DNA from: UBA5070 sp035352895
GTDB taxonomy: Bacteria > Fibrobacterota > Fibrobacteria > UBA5070
Length of the DNA: 64,000 nucleotides
Direction of reading: 5' to 3'
NCBI GenBank assembly: GCA_035352895.1
Contig: DAOPYN010000011.1
Span: 1 to 64,000 of the forward strand
The first letter of the stretch is position 1; every line of letters starts with the position of its first letter. Shown here in pieces: positions 36,183-45,343 of this stretch. Position numbers and translations under genes: made by a program. Below the pieces are notes generated by a model. That model saw only the letters and a list, made by a program, of their open reading frames with translations, did no database searches and was not told the origin of the DNA.

Positions 36183-36959
36183 TCAATCCAATCCAGGGTG
36201 GACCCGCAACCGTTCGCCCGAGCGCAGCGCGCTCCTCCAGAGTTCGATCCGCTCCTGGATCCGATCCAATTCGCCTCGGGCGAGACCCTCGTCTGGATCC
36301 GGTTCCAGGATCCCGCGCACGCCACCCCGCCCCATGACCAAGCGCCTGGGGCACGAAAGAGCCATCGCGGGATCGTGGGTGGCCAGAAGGACCATCCTTC
36401 CCCGACCGGCGAGCAGGGCCATGGCCGCACGGCGGTCGACCCCGGCGTTCTCGAGCTCGTCGACGAGAACCACGGGCGCGGCGCCGAGGGTGGCGACATC
36501 CGCGATCATCAAGGCCCGCGACTGGCCCCCGGAAAGTCCCGGCAACCGAGCATCCGGCGAAAACCCCTCGCCGGTCAATTTCTGGGATTCCCCGTATGCT
36601 TCCTCTTCCAGTCCGGAATCCTCCAGGCCATGCGCCTGGGCGTGGAATCGCAGGAATTCCCGAACCGTCAGGTCCATCAGGAAGTTCATGGTCTGGCTGA
36701 TCTGCGCCACGCGTCCCACCGACCCCTCGATCCGCTGTCGGGGAGAAAGCGCCGCCCCATCCCACAGGATGCGTCGACCGCTGGGCGTGTCGCCGTCCGC
36801 CGCCCATTCGATGTCGGCCAGGAGCCGACTCTTGCCGGAACCCGTGGGACCCACCACCGCCAGGCAATCTCCCGCTTCCAACCGGATGCTCCCGAAGGAT
36901 TCGGCTTGTCCTTCCCGGTCGCGTCCCGGGAGGATCTCGAGCGTCTCCAGGTTCGTCAC
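36183..36959 (-). CDS. Permease-less ABC-type ATPase of the GTPase/ATPase cassette (copy 1)
   Basis: 258 aa ABC ATPase: Walker A GPTGSGKSRLLADIEW, signature LSGGQSRALMIAD, Walker B VVLVDELENAGVDRR, switch His LATHDPAMAL. No permease is adjacent. GTG 36959 overlaps the stop of the GTPase gene (GTGA), so the two are coupled. A clear paralog is at 55240, again coupled to a GTPase. The Walker B ending DELENAGVD differs from transporter ATPases (DEPT/S). The molybdenum context suggests energy for metal delivery or complex disassembly, but function is unknown. Confidence 0.8.
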   Translation of the reverse strand: MTNLETLEILPGRDREGQAESFGSIRLEAGDCLAVVGPTGSGKSRLLADIEWAADGDTPSGRRILWDGAALSPRQRIEGSVGRVAQISQTMNFLMDLTVREFLRFHAQAHGLEDSGLEEEAYGESQKLTGEGFSPDARLPGLSGGQSRALMIADVATLGAAPVVLVDELENAGVDRRAAMALLAGRGRMVLLATHDPAMALSCPRRLVMGRGGVRGILEPDPDEGLARGELDRIQERIELWRSALRSGERLRVHPGLD

Positions 36960-37642
36960 GTCGCGATCTCCATGCGGCGGAGATTTCCCGCCTGGTGGTC
37001 GCGATCCAGGCTGGTTTCACCCAAGCAGAAGGAACAGACCGCCTGGGGCATGGAAAAGCGCAGGCGGGAATCGGAAACCGAACGCGCCGGACGGGCGAGC
37101 TCCTTCACCACCCCGGCCAATTCGGGGCTCCCCTGACCCGTCAGGCCGTTGACGGGAACCACCAACGCACCGGGTGCGAAACGCTTGACATGGATGGCGA
37201 AGACCTCCCGCTCGGCCTGGCTGACCAGATCCCCGCGGGTGAGCACCACCACGTCGGCGCGGCGGAGCATGGGCCCCACCTTCCGGGGAAGCTTCACCCC
37301 ACCCAGATGATCCAGGACGCAGATGGCCAGCTGATCGCGCACATGCGGCGCGCACCGGTTGCACAGACCCGCGCTCTCCACGACCAGGAGATCGAATCCG
37401 CGGCGCGTCCCCCAGTCCATCACCTCCGGAAGGTTCCCGGCGTAGAAATGGTCCGGACACAACCCACCGGACAATCCCTGGATGGCTTGGATTCCATCGG
37501 CGAGGAAGGCCTGGGCGTCGTCGGTGGACAGGCAATCGAACTTGGCGACACCGATCCGCCAACCTCCCCTGGTGAGGTGCCTCAGCACATGCCGCAACAC
37601 CGAGGTCTTTCCGCTGGTGGGTGGACCGGCGACGGTGACCAT
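36956..37642 (-). CDS. HypB/UreG-like G3E-type GTPase with Cys motifs (copy 1)
   Basis: 228 aa. P-loop AGPPTSGKT (5-13), switch-like DCLSTDD, a central ESAGLCNRCAPH (C94, C97), guanine-specificity-like TRGDLVSQAE and a C-terminal CSFCLGE pair. The fold is that of SIMIBI metallochaperone GTPases such as HypB and UreG. The start at 37642 is preferred: a GGGAGGGGGAGG run lies upstream and the extra codons to ATG 37696 have atypical third-position usage. First gene of the cassette, paralogous to 54521. Metal and client unknown; Mo or W is inferred from context. Confidence 0.78.
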   Translation of the reverse strand: MVTVAGPPTSGKTSVLRHVLRHLTRGGWRIGVAKFDCLSTDDAQAFLADGIQAIQGLSGGLCPDHFYAGNLPEVMDWGTRRGFDLLVVESAGLCNRCAPHVRDQLAICVLDHLGGVKLPRKVGPMLRRADVVVLTRGDLVSQAEREVFAIHVKRFAPGALVVPVNGLTGQGSPELAGVVKELARPARSVSDSRLRFSMPQAVCSFCLGETSLDRDHQAGNLRRMEIAT

Positions 37643-37710
37643 CCGGAAACCGACACCTCCCCCTCCCGGCGGGATCGAATCGCAACTGATTCCCATGAAG
37701 ATCCATTTCC

Positions 37711-37725
37711 GCAAGACCCAGGCCA
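37711..37725 (-). promoter_or_regulatory. Sigma-54-like promoter of the GTPase/ATPase cassette 1
   Basis: Minus-strand TGGCCT-GGGTC-TTGC: 8 of 10 consensus positions and exact GG-N10-GC spacing. Predicted +1 near 37699, giving a 57-nt leader to the ATG at 37642. Confidence 0.45.
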
Positions 37726-37785
37726 TCCCTCCACCTCCTGCACGAAGGGAGGGAACAAGGCTGGAAAAACGACACATCGCATTTC

Positions 37786-37804
37786 TTGTCACTTCTATTG
37801 TCAC
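37786..37804. promoter_or_regulatory. Direct repeats of TTGTCAC in the divergent spacer
   Basis: TTGTCAC at 37786-37792 and 37798-37804, one helical turn apart, about 190 bp upstream of the TonB-receptor promoter and 75 bp upstream of the GTPase promoter. Candidate enhancer or operator; the 350-bp spacer 37697-38046 holds no gene otherwise. Confidence 0.4.
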
Positions 37805-37983
37805 CCGGCACTTCCCACCGCCCCGCCGCCAAGACAACCAGATCCGCCCTGAAATCGCGATTCTATCGGGGATCACCGAAGACTCCACGCCGAGGAAGGC
37901 GACCGCTTGCGATTTGTCATCTCGTCGGATCCATTTGTCCACCAAAGACCGGGAAATCTTCCATCGACTTCCGGTGGCGATCC

Positions 37984-37998
37984 CGGCACGGCTCTTGC
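37984..37998 (+). promoter_or_regulatory. Sigma-54-like promoter of the TonB receptor/FmdE/importer operon
   Basis: CGGCAC-GGCTC-TTGC: 9 of 10 consensus positions with exact GG-N10-GC spacing. Predicted +1 near 38010; the receptor ATG at 38047 then has a leader containing GGGAGG. Confidence 0.65.
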
Positions 37999-38046
37999 AC
38001 TGACCTTACGTATCGCATGTATTTGCGATTCGTGGGAGGGAGCGAA

Positions 38047-40179
38047 ATGGAGAAGGAATCGAGGACCGCGGCCATCGCCGCGGCGTTTTGGATCGTTGGC
38101 GTCGCTTCGGCGGGCACGGTACCGGAGTCGACGCAAGCCACGCCGGCGGATTCCACGGAGGATGGCGGGAAGGTCTTCGATCTCGGAATCACCACCGTCA
38201 CCGGCTCCCGGCCGAACCGACTGCAGCGGGTGCGTCCGGCCTCCGACGATCGCGCTTCGCCGCGTCGCGATGCGGCCCAGATCGCCTCGGAACTCCCGGG
38301 AGTGGTGGTTTCCCAGGTCGGCCCCCGCGCCGAGCAGCAGATCTGGATCCGCGGCTTCGATTCCCGGCAGACGGGATTGTACCTCGACGGCGTCCCGGTG
38401 TACGTCCCCTACGACGGCAATGTCGACCTGGCGCGTTTCTCCAGCGCGGAACTCTCCAGCGTGGCGGTGGAAAAGGGCGCTTCCTCGCTCGCGCTGGGGC
38501 CGAACTCCATGGGAGGCGTCCTGACATTGACCACCGCGCGTCCCGCCAGGGATCTGGAGGTCGCTGCGGAACTGGCCCAGGTCGGCCGCAACGGCCAGCA
38601 AGGCAATCTCCGCATCGCAGGCCGGAAAGGAGATTTCTACGCGCTCGGGTCGGGATCCTTCCGCGGGACCGGCGGCACCGAGCTCGCCTCGGGATTCCAC
38701 GCCACCCGGTTCGAGGACGGCGAGGTCCGCGACAACTCGGCGAGCTTCGACCGCACCCTGCACGGCAAGATCGGCTGGAAGGGCGGGGACGGAGCCGAAG
38801 TCGCGATCTCCGTCGCCGACCAGCACGGACGAAAGGAAGTCCCGGTCTACGCCGGAACCGACACGGCCTCGAGTCGTGCCAGATTCTGGCAGTGGCCCTA
38901 CTGGGACAAGACCAGCGTCTGCCTCCTGACGAGGATCCCGCTGGGTTCGCGGGCTTGGCTGGAGACCCCGCTGTTCCTGGACAAGTTCCGCAACAGCCTG
39001 ATGGCCTACGACGACCGGGGCTACTCCGCCCAGAAGAAGAAGTCCAGCTTCCAGAGCTGGTACGACGACTGGTCGGCGGGGGGGTCGGTGCGGATCGGCA
39101 TGGCGCGCCAGGACGACACGGCGAAGGTCTTCGTCCACTTCAAGGACGACAACCACCACGAGAGCAACACCACCAACGACACGGCGAAGGCCGCGACCAA
39201 GCACGCCTTCTTGGACAAGCCGGATGTCCGCTTCGAGGACCGGACCTTCGCCACGGGGATGGAGGCCGCGGTCGCCCTTCCCTGGAACCTGGTCTTCGCG
39301 CCCGGCGTGGCCTGGAACTACCGCATCGCCGAACGCGCCGACAATCTCCTCAATCCATCGGGCTACAACTACGCCATCGCCTCCTTTCCGCTGGAAAGCG
39401 CCGACATGTGGGATGCGCAGGGTATCCTCCGCTGGAAGCCGCGACGATCCTGGGACCTCCACGGGTCGGTCTCCTACCGCAGCCATTTTCCGACCATCAA
39501 GGACCGCTACTCCTACAAGCTGGGATCGGCCGTCCCCAACCCGGACCTGAAGGCCGAGCGATCCCTCCAGGTGGAGGCCGGCTTCGCGGGGAATCCCACC
39601 GCGTGGCTCTCCCTGGAAGCGAGCCTTTGGGAAGCCTGGATCACCGACGCCATCGTGACCGTCTCGAAGGTGGGTCCCGCCGGCGAAAGCCAAAGCCGTA
39701 ACGCGGGATACATCCGGCACGGCGGCCCCGAATGGTTCGGCAGCCCGACTTCCGACTGGGCGCTGCCGGCCCCGGAACTGGCCTTCCGGGCGAAACTTCC
39801 CTGGCAAGGCGTCGCCCTGGCAAGGCTGGAGGCCTCCGGCTCGTGGTCGTACCTCCTGCGGCGCGACCCGACGAATCCCTCGTTCAGGTTCGTCGACCAG
39901 CCCGAACACAGGTTCGTCGGCTCGGTCCTCTGGAGCCCTGTCCGATCGGTGGACCTGGTGGCTTCCCCCCAGGGTGGAAGCTCGCGACCCGGCGCTTCCA
40001 GCGGATCCTCCTCCGCCGACGGATACGTCTCCGTGGACGCCCTGGCCCGATGGAGGATCGAGACCCTGGTCCTGGAGGCGGGAATGCAGAACGCCTTCGA
40101 CGCCGACTACGCGCTGTCGGAAGGCTACCCGGAACCCGGCAGGACAGGATTCGTCCGCGTCGGATGGACCATCCGTTGA
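38047..40179 (+). CDS. TonB-dependent outer-membrane receptor (molybdenum-island receptor 1)
   Basis: 710 aa. Signal peptide (AAIAAAFWIVGVASAG), a TonB-box-like TTVTGS, a plug domain (AAQIASELPGVVVSQV, IWIRGFDSRQTGLYLDGVPV, VEKGASSLALGPNSMGG) and a 22-strand-type barrel ending in a C-terminal aromatic/basic strand (TGFVRVGWTIR). It imports a chelated substrate using TonB energy. ATG 38047 has GGGAGG 8 nt upstream. It leads an operon with FmdE, DUF364, XdhC and a BtuCD-type importer; the substrate is inferred to be a Mo/W or other metal complex, not shown. Confidence 0.9.
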   Translation: MEKESRTAAIAAAFWIVGVASAGTVPESTQATPADSTEDGGKVFDLGITTVTGSRPNRLQRVRPASDDRASPRRDAAQIASELPGVVVSQVGPRAEQQIWIRGFDSRQTGLYLDGVPVYVPYDGNVDLARFSSAELSSVAVEKGASSLALGPNSMGGVLTLTTARPARDLEVAAELAQVGRNGQQGNLRIAGRKGDFYALGSGSFRGTGGTELASGFHATRFEDGEVRDNSASFDRTLHGKIGWKGGDGAEVAISVADQHGRKEVPVYAGTDTASSRARFWQWPYWDKTSVCLLTRIPLGSRAWLETPLFLDKFRNSLMAYDDRGYSAQKKKSSFQSWYDDWSAGGSVRIGMARQDDTAKVFVHFKDDNHHESNTTNDTAKAATKHAFLDKPDVRFEDRTFATGMEAAVALPWNLVFAPGVAWNYRIAERADNLLNPSGYNYAIASFPLESADMWDAQGILRWKPRRSWDLHGSVSYRSHFPTIKDRYSYKLGSAVPNPDLKAERSLQVEAGFAGNPTAWLSLEASLWEAWITDAIVTVSKVGPAGESQSRNAGYIRHGGPEWFGSPTSDWALPAPELAFRAKLPWQGVALARLEASGSWSYLLRRDPTNPSFRFVDQPEHRFVGSVLWSPVRSVDLVASPQGGSSRPGASSGSSSADGYVSVDALARWRIETLVLEAGMQNAFDADYALSEGYPEPGRTGFVRVGWTIR

Positions 40180-40213
40180 ACAGGGAACGCAAGGGAACAT
40201 CGAAAGGAATCGG

Positions 40214-40774
40214 ATGAGCACCTCGACCGAAAGACGCCAATGGCTGGAGAAATGCCGAGACTACCACGGCCACCTGTGCATGGGCCAGGCTCTGGGAGCC
40301 CGCATCGGCATCAAGGGCATGGAACTGGTCGCCCCGGAACGCGCCAAGGACGTGATCGTCTTCGTGGAGAACGACCGGTGCGTCGCCGATGCCGTCCTGG
40401 TGGTTTCCCAGACGCGCGTGGGCAGACGGACCCTCAAGATGCGCGACTACGGACGCATGGCCGCGACCTTCCTCAACACCGCCACCGGCAAGGCCTGGAG
40501 GGTGAACGCCCAGTACGACGGCCCCAAGGTGGAAGGTGGCGAGGACGCCCTCCGCGACCTGATGGAACTGCCCGACGAGGCGATGGTCGCCTGGCGGGAG
40601 GTGGTGGTGTACCTGCCGGAATCCGAACTTTCCGGACACCCCAAGCGCGTGGTTCCCTGCTCGGTGTGCGGGGAACGCGTGTTCGATTCCAAGGATCGCC
40701 CCTCCGCCGACGGCCTCCCCGTGTGCATCGCCTGCGCCGAAGGCGCCTACTACCGGCCGGTGGAGGAGCCATGA
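40214..40774 (+). CDS. FmdE-family metal-binding protein
   Basis: 186 aa. FmdE domain with DYHGHLCMGQALGARIG (His/Cys ligands) and ENDRCVADAV, followed by a C-terminal zinc ribbon CSVCGERVF...CIACAEG. FmdE was named from a molybdenum formylmethanofuran dehydrogenase operon; the family is thought to bind metal, and many members adjoin Mo/W genes. Overlaps the next gene by ATGA. Cytoplasmic. Confidence 0.88.
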   Translation: MSTSTERRQWLEKCRDYHGHLCMGQALGARIGIKGMELVAPERAKDVIVFVENDRCVADAVLVVSQTRVGRRTLKMRDYGRMAATFLNTATGKAWRVNAQYDGPKVEGGEDALRDLMELPDEAMVAWREVVVYLPESELSGHPKRVVPCSVCGERVFDSKDRPSADGLPVCIACAEGAYYRPVEEP

Positions 40775-41538
40775 GCGCGTCTCCCTGGGAACTCTACGAC
40801 CGTCTGATCGACGGTATACCGCCGGATATCGTCATACACGAATGCATGGTGGGTCTGCACTGGACCCTGGTAAGGTCGGCCGGAACGGGGATGGCCATGA
40901 CCCCCGGCGAAGGCCCTTCGCGCCACGGCCTGGAAACGGATCTGCGGGGCAGGAAGGTCCGCGAGGTGGCCCAGGCGGCCAAATCCTGGAACTTCCTGGA
41001 AGCCGCCATCGGGATCGCGGCCATGAATTCGTGGTACAACGCCCCGTCCACGTTGGACAGGACCTGGAAGGGAGGCGTCGCTGGCGCGAGCGAATCCAAC
41101 CTCTTCGAGGAATGGACGGGTCGGTTGGAGGGGAAGAATGTCGCGGTGATCGGGCACTTTCCCGGACTGGACCGGTTCGCCGCCCAGTGCCGGCTTTCCA
41201 TCCTGGAGCGCAAGCCGCAGGAAGGGGATTTCCCCGATCCAGCCTGCGAATACATCCTGGGCCAGCAGGACATCGTGATCGCCACGGGGACCACGCTGAT
41301 GAACAAGACCCTGCCGCGGCTGCTGGCATTGTCGGCCGGAAGGGAATTCGCGCTCACGGGCCCCACCACGCCGCTGTGCCCGTCGATCCTGGGCCACGGG
41401 GCCACCCAGCTGGCGGGCAGCGTGGTGCTTCCGGAATCCGAATCCGCGGTCTGGAGCCATGTCGCCCAGGGCGGGGATCGGTCCGTCTTCAAGAACGGGA
41501 CCAAGATGATCCGCTTTTCCCGAAAGGACCTTCCATGA
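40771..41538 (+). CDS. DUF4213/DUF364 putative heavy-metal chelation protein
   Basis: 255 aa: N-terminal DUF4213 (enolase N-like, about 1-90) and C-terminal DUF364 Rossmann-like domain (GKNVAVIGHFPGLDRF, CEYILGQQDIVIATGTTL, GPTTPLCPSIL). Structural work on another member suggested an active site fit for metal chelation; activity is unproven. Coupled by ATGA on both sides to FmdE and XdhC. Confidence 0.85.
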   Translation: MSASPWELYDRLIDGIPPDIVIHECMVGLHWTLVRSAGTGMAMTPGEGPSRHGLETDLRGRKVREVAQAAKSWNFLEAAIGIAAMNSWYNAPSTLDRTWKGGVAGASESNLFEEWTGRLEGKNVAVIGHFPGLDRFAAQCRLSILERKPQEGDFPDPACEYILGQQDIVIATGTTLMNKTLPRLLALSAGREFALTGPTTPLCPSILGHGATQLAGSVVLPESESAVWSHVAQGGDRSVFKNGTKMIRFSRKDLP

Positions 41539-42443
41539 AGACCTCCACGAACCTGTCGGACCTCGCCGCCTGGGCCGCCGACGACCGGGGCTGCGGGGCC
41601 CAGGGGATCGCCGACACGATGCGGCGCGGCGAGGGACGCGACGGCGACGCCCTGGAAGCCTGCGTGAGATGGAGGAAGGAAGGACGCGGCGTGGTCCTGG
41701 CGACGGTGGTCGCCTCCGACGACGAGAGGTTCGGACCCGGTGCGAGGATCGCCTGTTCCGACGACCGCCTCCTCGCGGGATCCCTCAACGACGCCGCCCT
41801 CGAGGAATCCGTCGCGGAGGCGACGGTTTCCGTCCTGAGATCCGCTGCGGTGGGGATCCGCGGCTGGACGCGCCTGGACGACCTGGAATGGAGCCCCGAC
41901 CCGGACGGCGGGACGCGGATCCTCCTGGAGCCGTTCCTCCCCCCCTGGGAGGTGGTCGTCGTGGGTTCGGGGCGCGTCCCGTCGGCGGTGGCGGCCCTGT
42001 GCGCGGCGGCGGGAATTCCGTTCCGCGTCTACCACGCCGACCAGGAAGACCTGGAATTCCCGGGAGCCCGCGAGATCGTGCGGGGCCCGTGGGAGGAGCT
42101 CGCCGCCCGCATGCGGCTCGGGGCGGCCAGCCACTGCGTGGTGGCGACCCCGCACCACGACGGAGACGGGTCGGTTGTCGGACAACTCCTATCTGCGGAC
42201 TGGATCCCCTACGTGGGACTGATGCACAACGAGCGCAAGGCCCAACGCCTCGTCGCGTCGCTGGAGGCCTCGGGGATCCGGATCGACCGCCGGTTCCACT
42301 GTCCGATCGGACTGGCAGTGGCCACCCAGAATCCAGGCCAGATCGGCCTGGGAATCCTGGCCGAGATCCTTTCGGTGGTCAACTCCAAGCCCATTCGCCA
42401 CATGGGACTGGATTGGAGCGGATCCCGCGGGGAGGCCGCGTGA
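41535..42443 (+). CDS. XdhC/CoxI-family protein
   Basis: 302 aa. N-terminal XdhC/CoxI domain (RRGEGRDG..ALEACVRWRKEGRGVVLATV) and C-terminal XdhC Rossmann domain (VVVVGSGRVPSAVAALC, VGLMHNERKAQRL, FHCPIGLAVATQNPGQIGL). XdhC proteins bind Mo cofactor and help insert its sulfido ligand before delivery to hydroxylases. No molybdoenzyme is encoded here, so the client is elsewhere or the protein has been adapted to the importer. Starts by ATGA and ends by GTGA overlap. Confidence 0.88.
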   Translation: MKTSTNLSDLAAWAADDRGCGAQGIADTMRRGEGRDGDALEACVRWRKEGRGVVLATVVASDDERFGPGARIACSDDRLLAGSLNDAALEESVAEATVSVLRSAAVGIRGWTRLDDLEWSPDPDGGTRILLEPFLPPWEVVVVGSGRVPSAVAALCAAAGIPFRVYHADQEDLEFPGAREIVRGPWEELAARMRLGAASHCVVATPHHDGDGSVVGQLLSADWIPYVGLMHNERKAQRLVASLEASGIRIDRRFHCPIGLAVATQNPGQIGLGILAEILSVVNSKPIRHMGLDWSGSRGEAA

Positions 42444-43456
42444 ACCGGCGCGAAGCATTGGGCCTCGTGGCGATCGCGGCCCTCCTCGCGGCAGCGGTCG
42501 CCATCGCCCTGGGATCGGGGAGATACCCCCTGGGCCCAGGCCAGGCCGTGGCCGCCGCCCGGCTCTGGGTCTCGGATCCCGCCGCGGCCGCCTCCGACCC
42601 CGTCGCGGTGGTCCTGTTCTCCCTGCGCCTCCCGCGACTGGCCGGGGGGATGCTGGTAGGGGCGGCCCTCGCCGCTTCCGGAGCCTGCTACCAGGGCATC
42701 TTCCGCAACCCCATGGCCGACCCCGGACTGTTGGGAGTCAGCACGGGTGCCGCCTGCGGCGCCGCGGCGGGGCTGTTGTGGGCCGACTCCCTGCGGACGA
42801 TCCAGATCCTGTCCATCGCGGGCGGTCTGGCCGCGATCCTAGCGACCCTCGGACTCTGGAAACTCCTGCGCGAGGAAGGCGACGGCACCGTCTCCCTGAT
42901 CCTCTGCGGGATCGTGGTCCACTCCACCGGGACCGCCCTCCTTTCGCTGGCCAAGTACGTCGCCGATCCGTATTCCAAGCTTCCCGCCCTCACCAATTGG
43001 CTCATGGGCGGATTCTCCGCGCTGGGCGCCGACGAGATCTGGCGGGTCGCCTGGATGGCCCCTCCCGCGCTGGCGGGACTCTGGCTGGTCCGCGGCGACG
43101 TCGACATCCTCGCGCTGGGAGACGACGACGCCCGATCCCTGGGAGTCCGACCGGCGATTTCCCGGTTGGTGGCCATCGTCGCGTCCACCATACTCGTCTC
43201 GATGGCCGTGTCCCTCGCGGGCATCCTCGCCTGGGTGGGGGTGCTGGTCCCCCACGCCGCCCGCTTCGCGCTGGGTCCGAGGTTCTCCGTCCTGCTTCCC
43301 GGATGCATACTGGCGGGAGCGGCGTTCCTGGTCCTCGCTGACACTTCCTGTCGAACCTTGTTCGCCCTGGAGATCCCCCTGGGAATCGCCACCTCGCTCG
43401 CCGGGGCGCCGGTCTTCGCGATCCTCATGAAGCGCTCGCGCCGGAGGTGGGCATGA
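42440..43456 (+). CDS. FecCD/BtuC-type ABC importer permease
   Basis: 338 aa with about ten membrane segments: typical RLPRLAGGMLVGAALAASGACYQGIFRNPMADPGLLGVSTGA and GILAWVGVLVPHAAR (family segments cited by their key residues). Inner-membrane channel of a metal-chelate/cobalamin-type importer. GTG 42440 overlaps the XdhC stop. Confidence 0.9.
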   Translation: MNRREALGLVAIAALLAAAVAIALGSGRYPLGPGQAVAAARLWVSDPAAAASDPVAVVLFSLRLPRLAGGMLVGAALAASGACYQGIFRNPMADPGLLGVSTGAACGAAAGLLWADSLRTIQILSIAGGLAAILATLGLWKLLREEGDGTVSLILCGIVVHSTGTALLSLAKYVADPYSKLPALTNWLMGGFSALGADEIWRVAWMAPPALAGLWLVRGDVDILALGDDDARSLGVRPAISRLVAIVASTILVSMAVSLAGILAWVGVLVPHAARFALGPRFSVLLPGCILAGAAFLVLADTSCRTLFALEIPLGIATSLAGAPVFAILMKRSRRRWA

Positions 43457-44238
43457 GCCTGGAATTCCGGTCCGCGTGCTTCGGATACCCGATTCGCCGG
43501 ATCCTGTCCGACGTCTCCTTCCAGGTGCGCCCGGGCGAGATCGTCGCGCTCCTGGGCCCCAACGGCTGCGGGAAGACCACGCTGTTCCGCACGCTCCTGG
43601 GAGCGCTGCACCTGCGGGGCGGCGAAATCTTCCTCGAGGGAATTCCCCTGGAGAGGATTCCCGGGATCCAGCGCGCCCGATCGATCGGATACGTCCCGCA
43701 GATCTCGTCCCCGGCCTTCCCCTTCCGATCGGTGGACGTCGTGGCGATGGGCCGCCGCCCGCGACTGGGGCGGTTCGGCTCCCCCGGCAGGAAGGATCGC
43801 GCGGCGGCATTGGATGCACTGGAGGCGGTGGACGCCGCGCACCTCGCCGACCGCCCCGTCACCGAGCTTTCCGGAGGGGAACGGCAACGGATCCTGATCG
43901 CGCGCGCCTTGGCGCAGGGATCCACCTACCTGCTCCTGGACGAACCCACCTCGCACCTGGACTTCGGGCACACCCATCAGGCCTTGCGGATCCTGCAGAC
44001 GCTCGCGCTGGAAGGCAAGGGGATCCTGTGGACCACGCACTCCCCGGACCAGGCGCTGCGCCACGCCCACCGCGTGGTCGTCCTTTCCGGGGGCCACGTC
44101 GCCTCGCAGGGACCGCCACGGGAGATCCTGACTCCGGCACTGTTCGAGGAAACCTTCGGAATCCGCGCCTCCGTCCGGGAATGGACGGATTCCGACAACC
44201 GGACCAGGGATTTCTGCCTGGTCGAGGAGGACGCATGA
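43453..44238 (+). CDS. FecE/BtuD-type ABC importer ATPase
   Basis: 261 aa: Walker A GPNGCGKTTL, signature LSGGERQRILIARALAQ, Walker B YLLLDEPTSHLD, switch His TTHSPDQAL. Pairs with the preceding permease. Coupled by ATGA at both ends. Cytoplasmic face of the membrane. Confidence 0.92.
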   Translation: MSLEFRSACFGYPIRRILSDVSFQVRPGEIVALLGPNGCGKTTLFRTLLGALHLRGGEIFLEGIPLERIPGIQRARSIGYVPQISSPAFPFRSVDVVAMGRRPRLGRFGSPGRKDRAAALDALEAVDAAHLADRPVTELSGGERQRILIARALAQGSTYLLLDEPTSHLDFGHTHQALRILQTLALEGKGILWTTHSPDQALRHAHRVVVLSGGHVASQGPPREILTPALFEETFGIRASVREWTDSDNRTRDFCLVEEDA

Positions 44239-45284
44239 AGCCCACGCTCCTGTTTTCCTGCGCGATCGCCGCCGCGCTCGCACCCGCCTGGTGCCTCCAG
44301 GACATGGCGGGGAGGGAGGTGAAGGTGCGCACGCCGGTCGCGCGCGCGTACAGCACCTCGCCGGTGGGCGAGATCTTCCTGTACACCCTGGCCCCGGGGA
44401 AAGTGGTCGGGCTCAGCTGGACACTCCGCGCTCGGGAGACTCCCTGGCTCCTCGCGACCTACGCGAAACGTCCCGTGCTGGGCGGATGGTTCGGGAAGAG
44501 TTCCGGCGCGAACCTGGAGGAGATCGTCAAGGTGCATCCGGACGTGATCGTTTCGGCGGGAACCATGGATCCCCAGTCCCTCGCCTCCTCGGAAAAGATC
44601 CAGGGGAAGACGGGACTGCCGGTGGTGGCGGTGGACGGATCCCTGGAGCGGATCCCCGACGCCTACCGGTTCCTGGGCACCCTGGTGGGAGCCAAGGAGC
44701 GCGCCGACACCCTGGCGGACTGGGCCGACGCGATCCTGGAAGGAACACGGTCGCGCGCCAAGGCCCGCCGCGACGCTCCCCGGCCGCGCATCTACTACGC
44801 CGAAGGCTTGTCCGGTCTGGAGACAGATCCCGGCGGATCCTCGCACACGGAGCTGATCGAATGGCTGGGGGCGACCAACGTCGCGCAGGTTCCCCTCCGG
44901 CAGGGCTTCGGAAGATCGCCCGTATCCTTCGAGCAGATCCTGTCATGGGATCCCGATTGGATCCTGGTCGGTGAGGACCACACGGATCCGTCCGGGGCAC
45001 GCACCCTCCAGAGGCTGAAGTCGGCCCCCAAGTGGAAGCTCCTGCGCGCGGTGCGCGAGAACCGCATCGTCCGGATCCCCGACCTTCCCTTCAACTGGTT
45101 CGACCGTCCGCCCGCACCATCGCGCCTGCTCGGAGCGCTCTGGCTGGAATCGGTGCTGTTCCCCAAGGACATGCCGAAAACCGTCTTCCTGGAACGGATG
45201 CGGGGATTCTTCCGGCTGTTCTACCACCGCGAACTCGGCCCCCGCGACGAAGCCGCCATCCTCGACGGAAGCTGGCCGGGATGA
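44235..45284 (+). CDS. FecB/BtuF-type periplasmic metal-chelate-binding protein
   Basis: 349 aa. Signal peptide (LLFSCAIAAALAPAWC) then a class III binding fold: DMAGREVKV, RAYSTSPVGEIFLYTLAP, HPDVIVSAG, a long helix and WDPDWILVGED. The TSPV region is found in relatives that adjoin FmdE-type operons. It would hand the periplasmic ligand to the permease. Whether the Cys at the end of the signal peptide is lipidated is unclear. Confidence 0.88.
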   Translation: MKPTLLFSCAIAAALAPAWCLQDMAGREVKVRTPVARAYSTSPVGEIFLYTLAPGKVVGLSWTLRARETPWLLATYAKRPVLGGWFGKSSGANLEEIVKVHPDVIVSAGTMDPQSLASSEKIQGKTGLPVVAVDGSLERIPDAYRFLGTLVGAKERADTLADWADAILEGTRSRAKARRDAPRPRIYYAEGLSGLETDPGGSSHTELIEWLGATNVAQVPLRQGFGRSPVSFEQILSWDPDWILVGEDHTDPSGARTLQRLKSAPKWKLLRAVRENRIVRIPDLPFNWFDRPPAPSRLLGALWLESVLFPKDMPKTVFLERMRGFFRLFYHRELGPRDEAAILDGSWPG

Positions 45285-45343
45285 TCGCGGAAACCTCCAC
45301 CACTCGAATTCCCGACCACATGCATCCAGCGCGAGGAAGCCAA

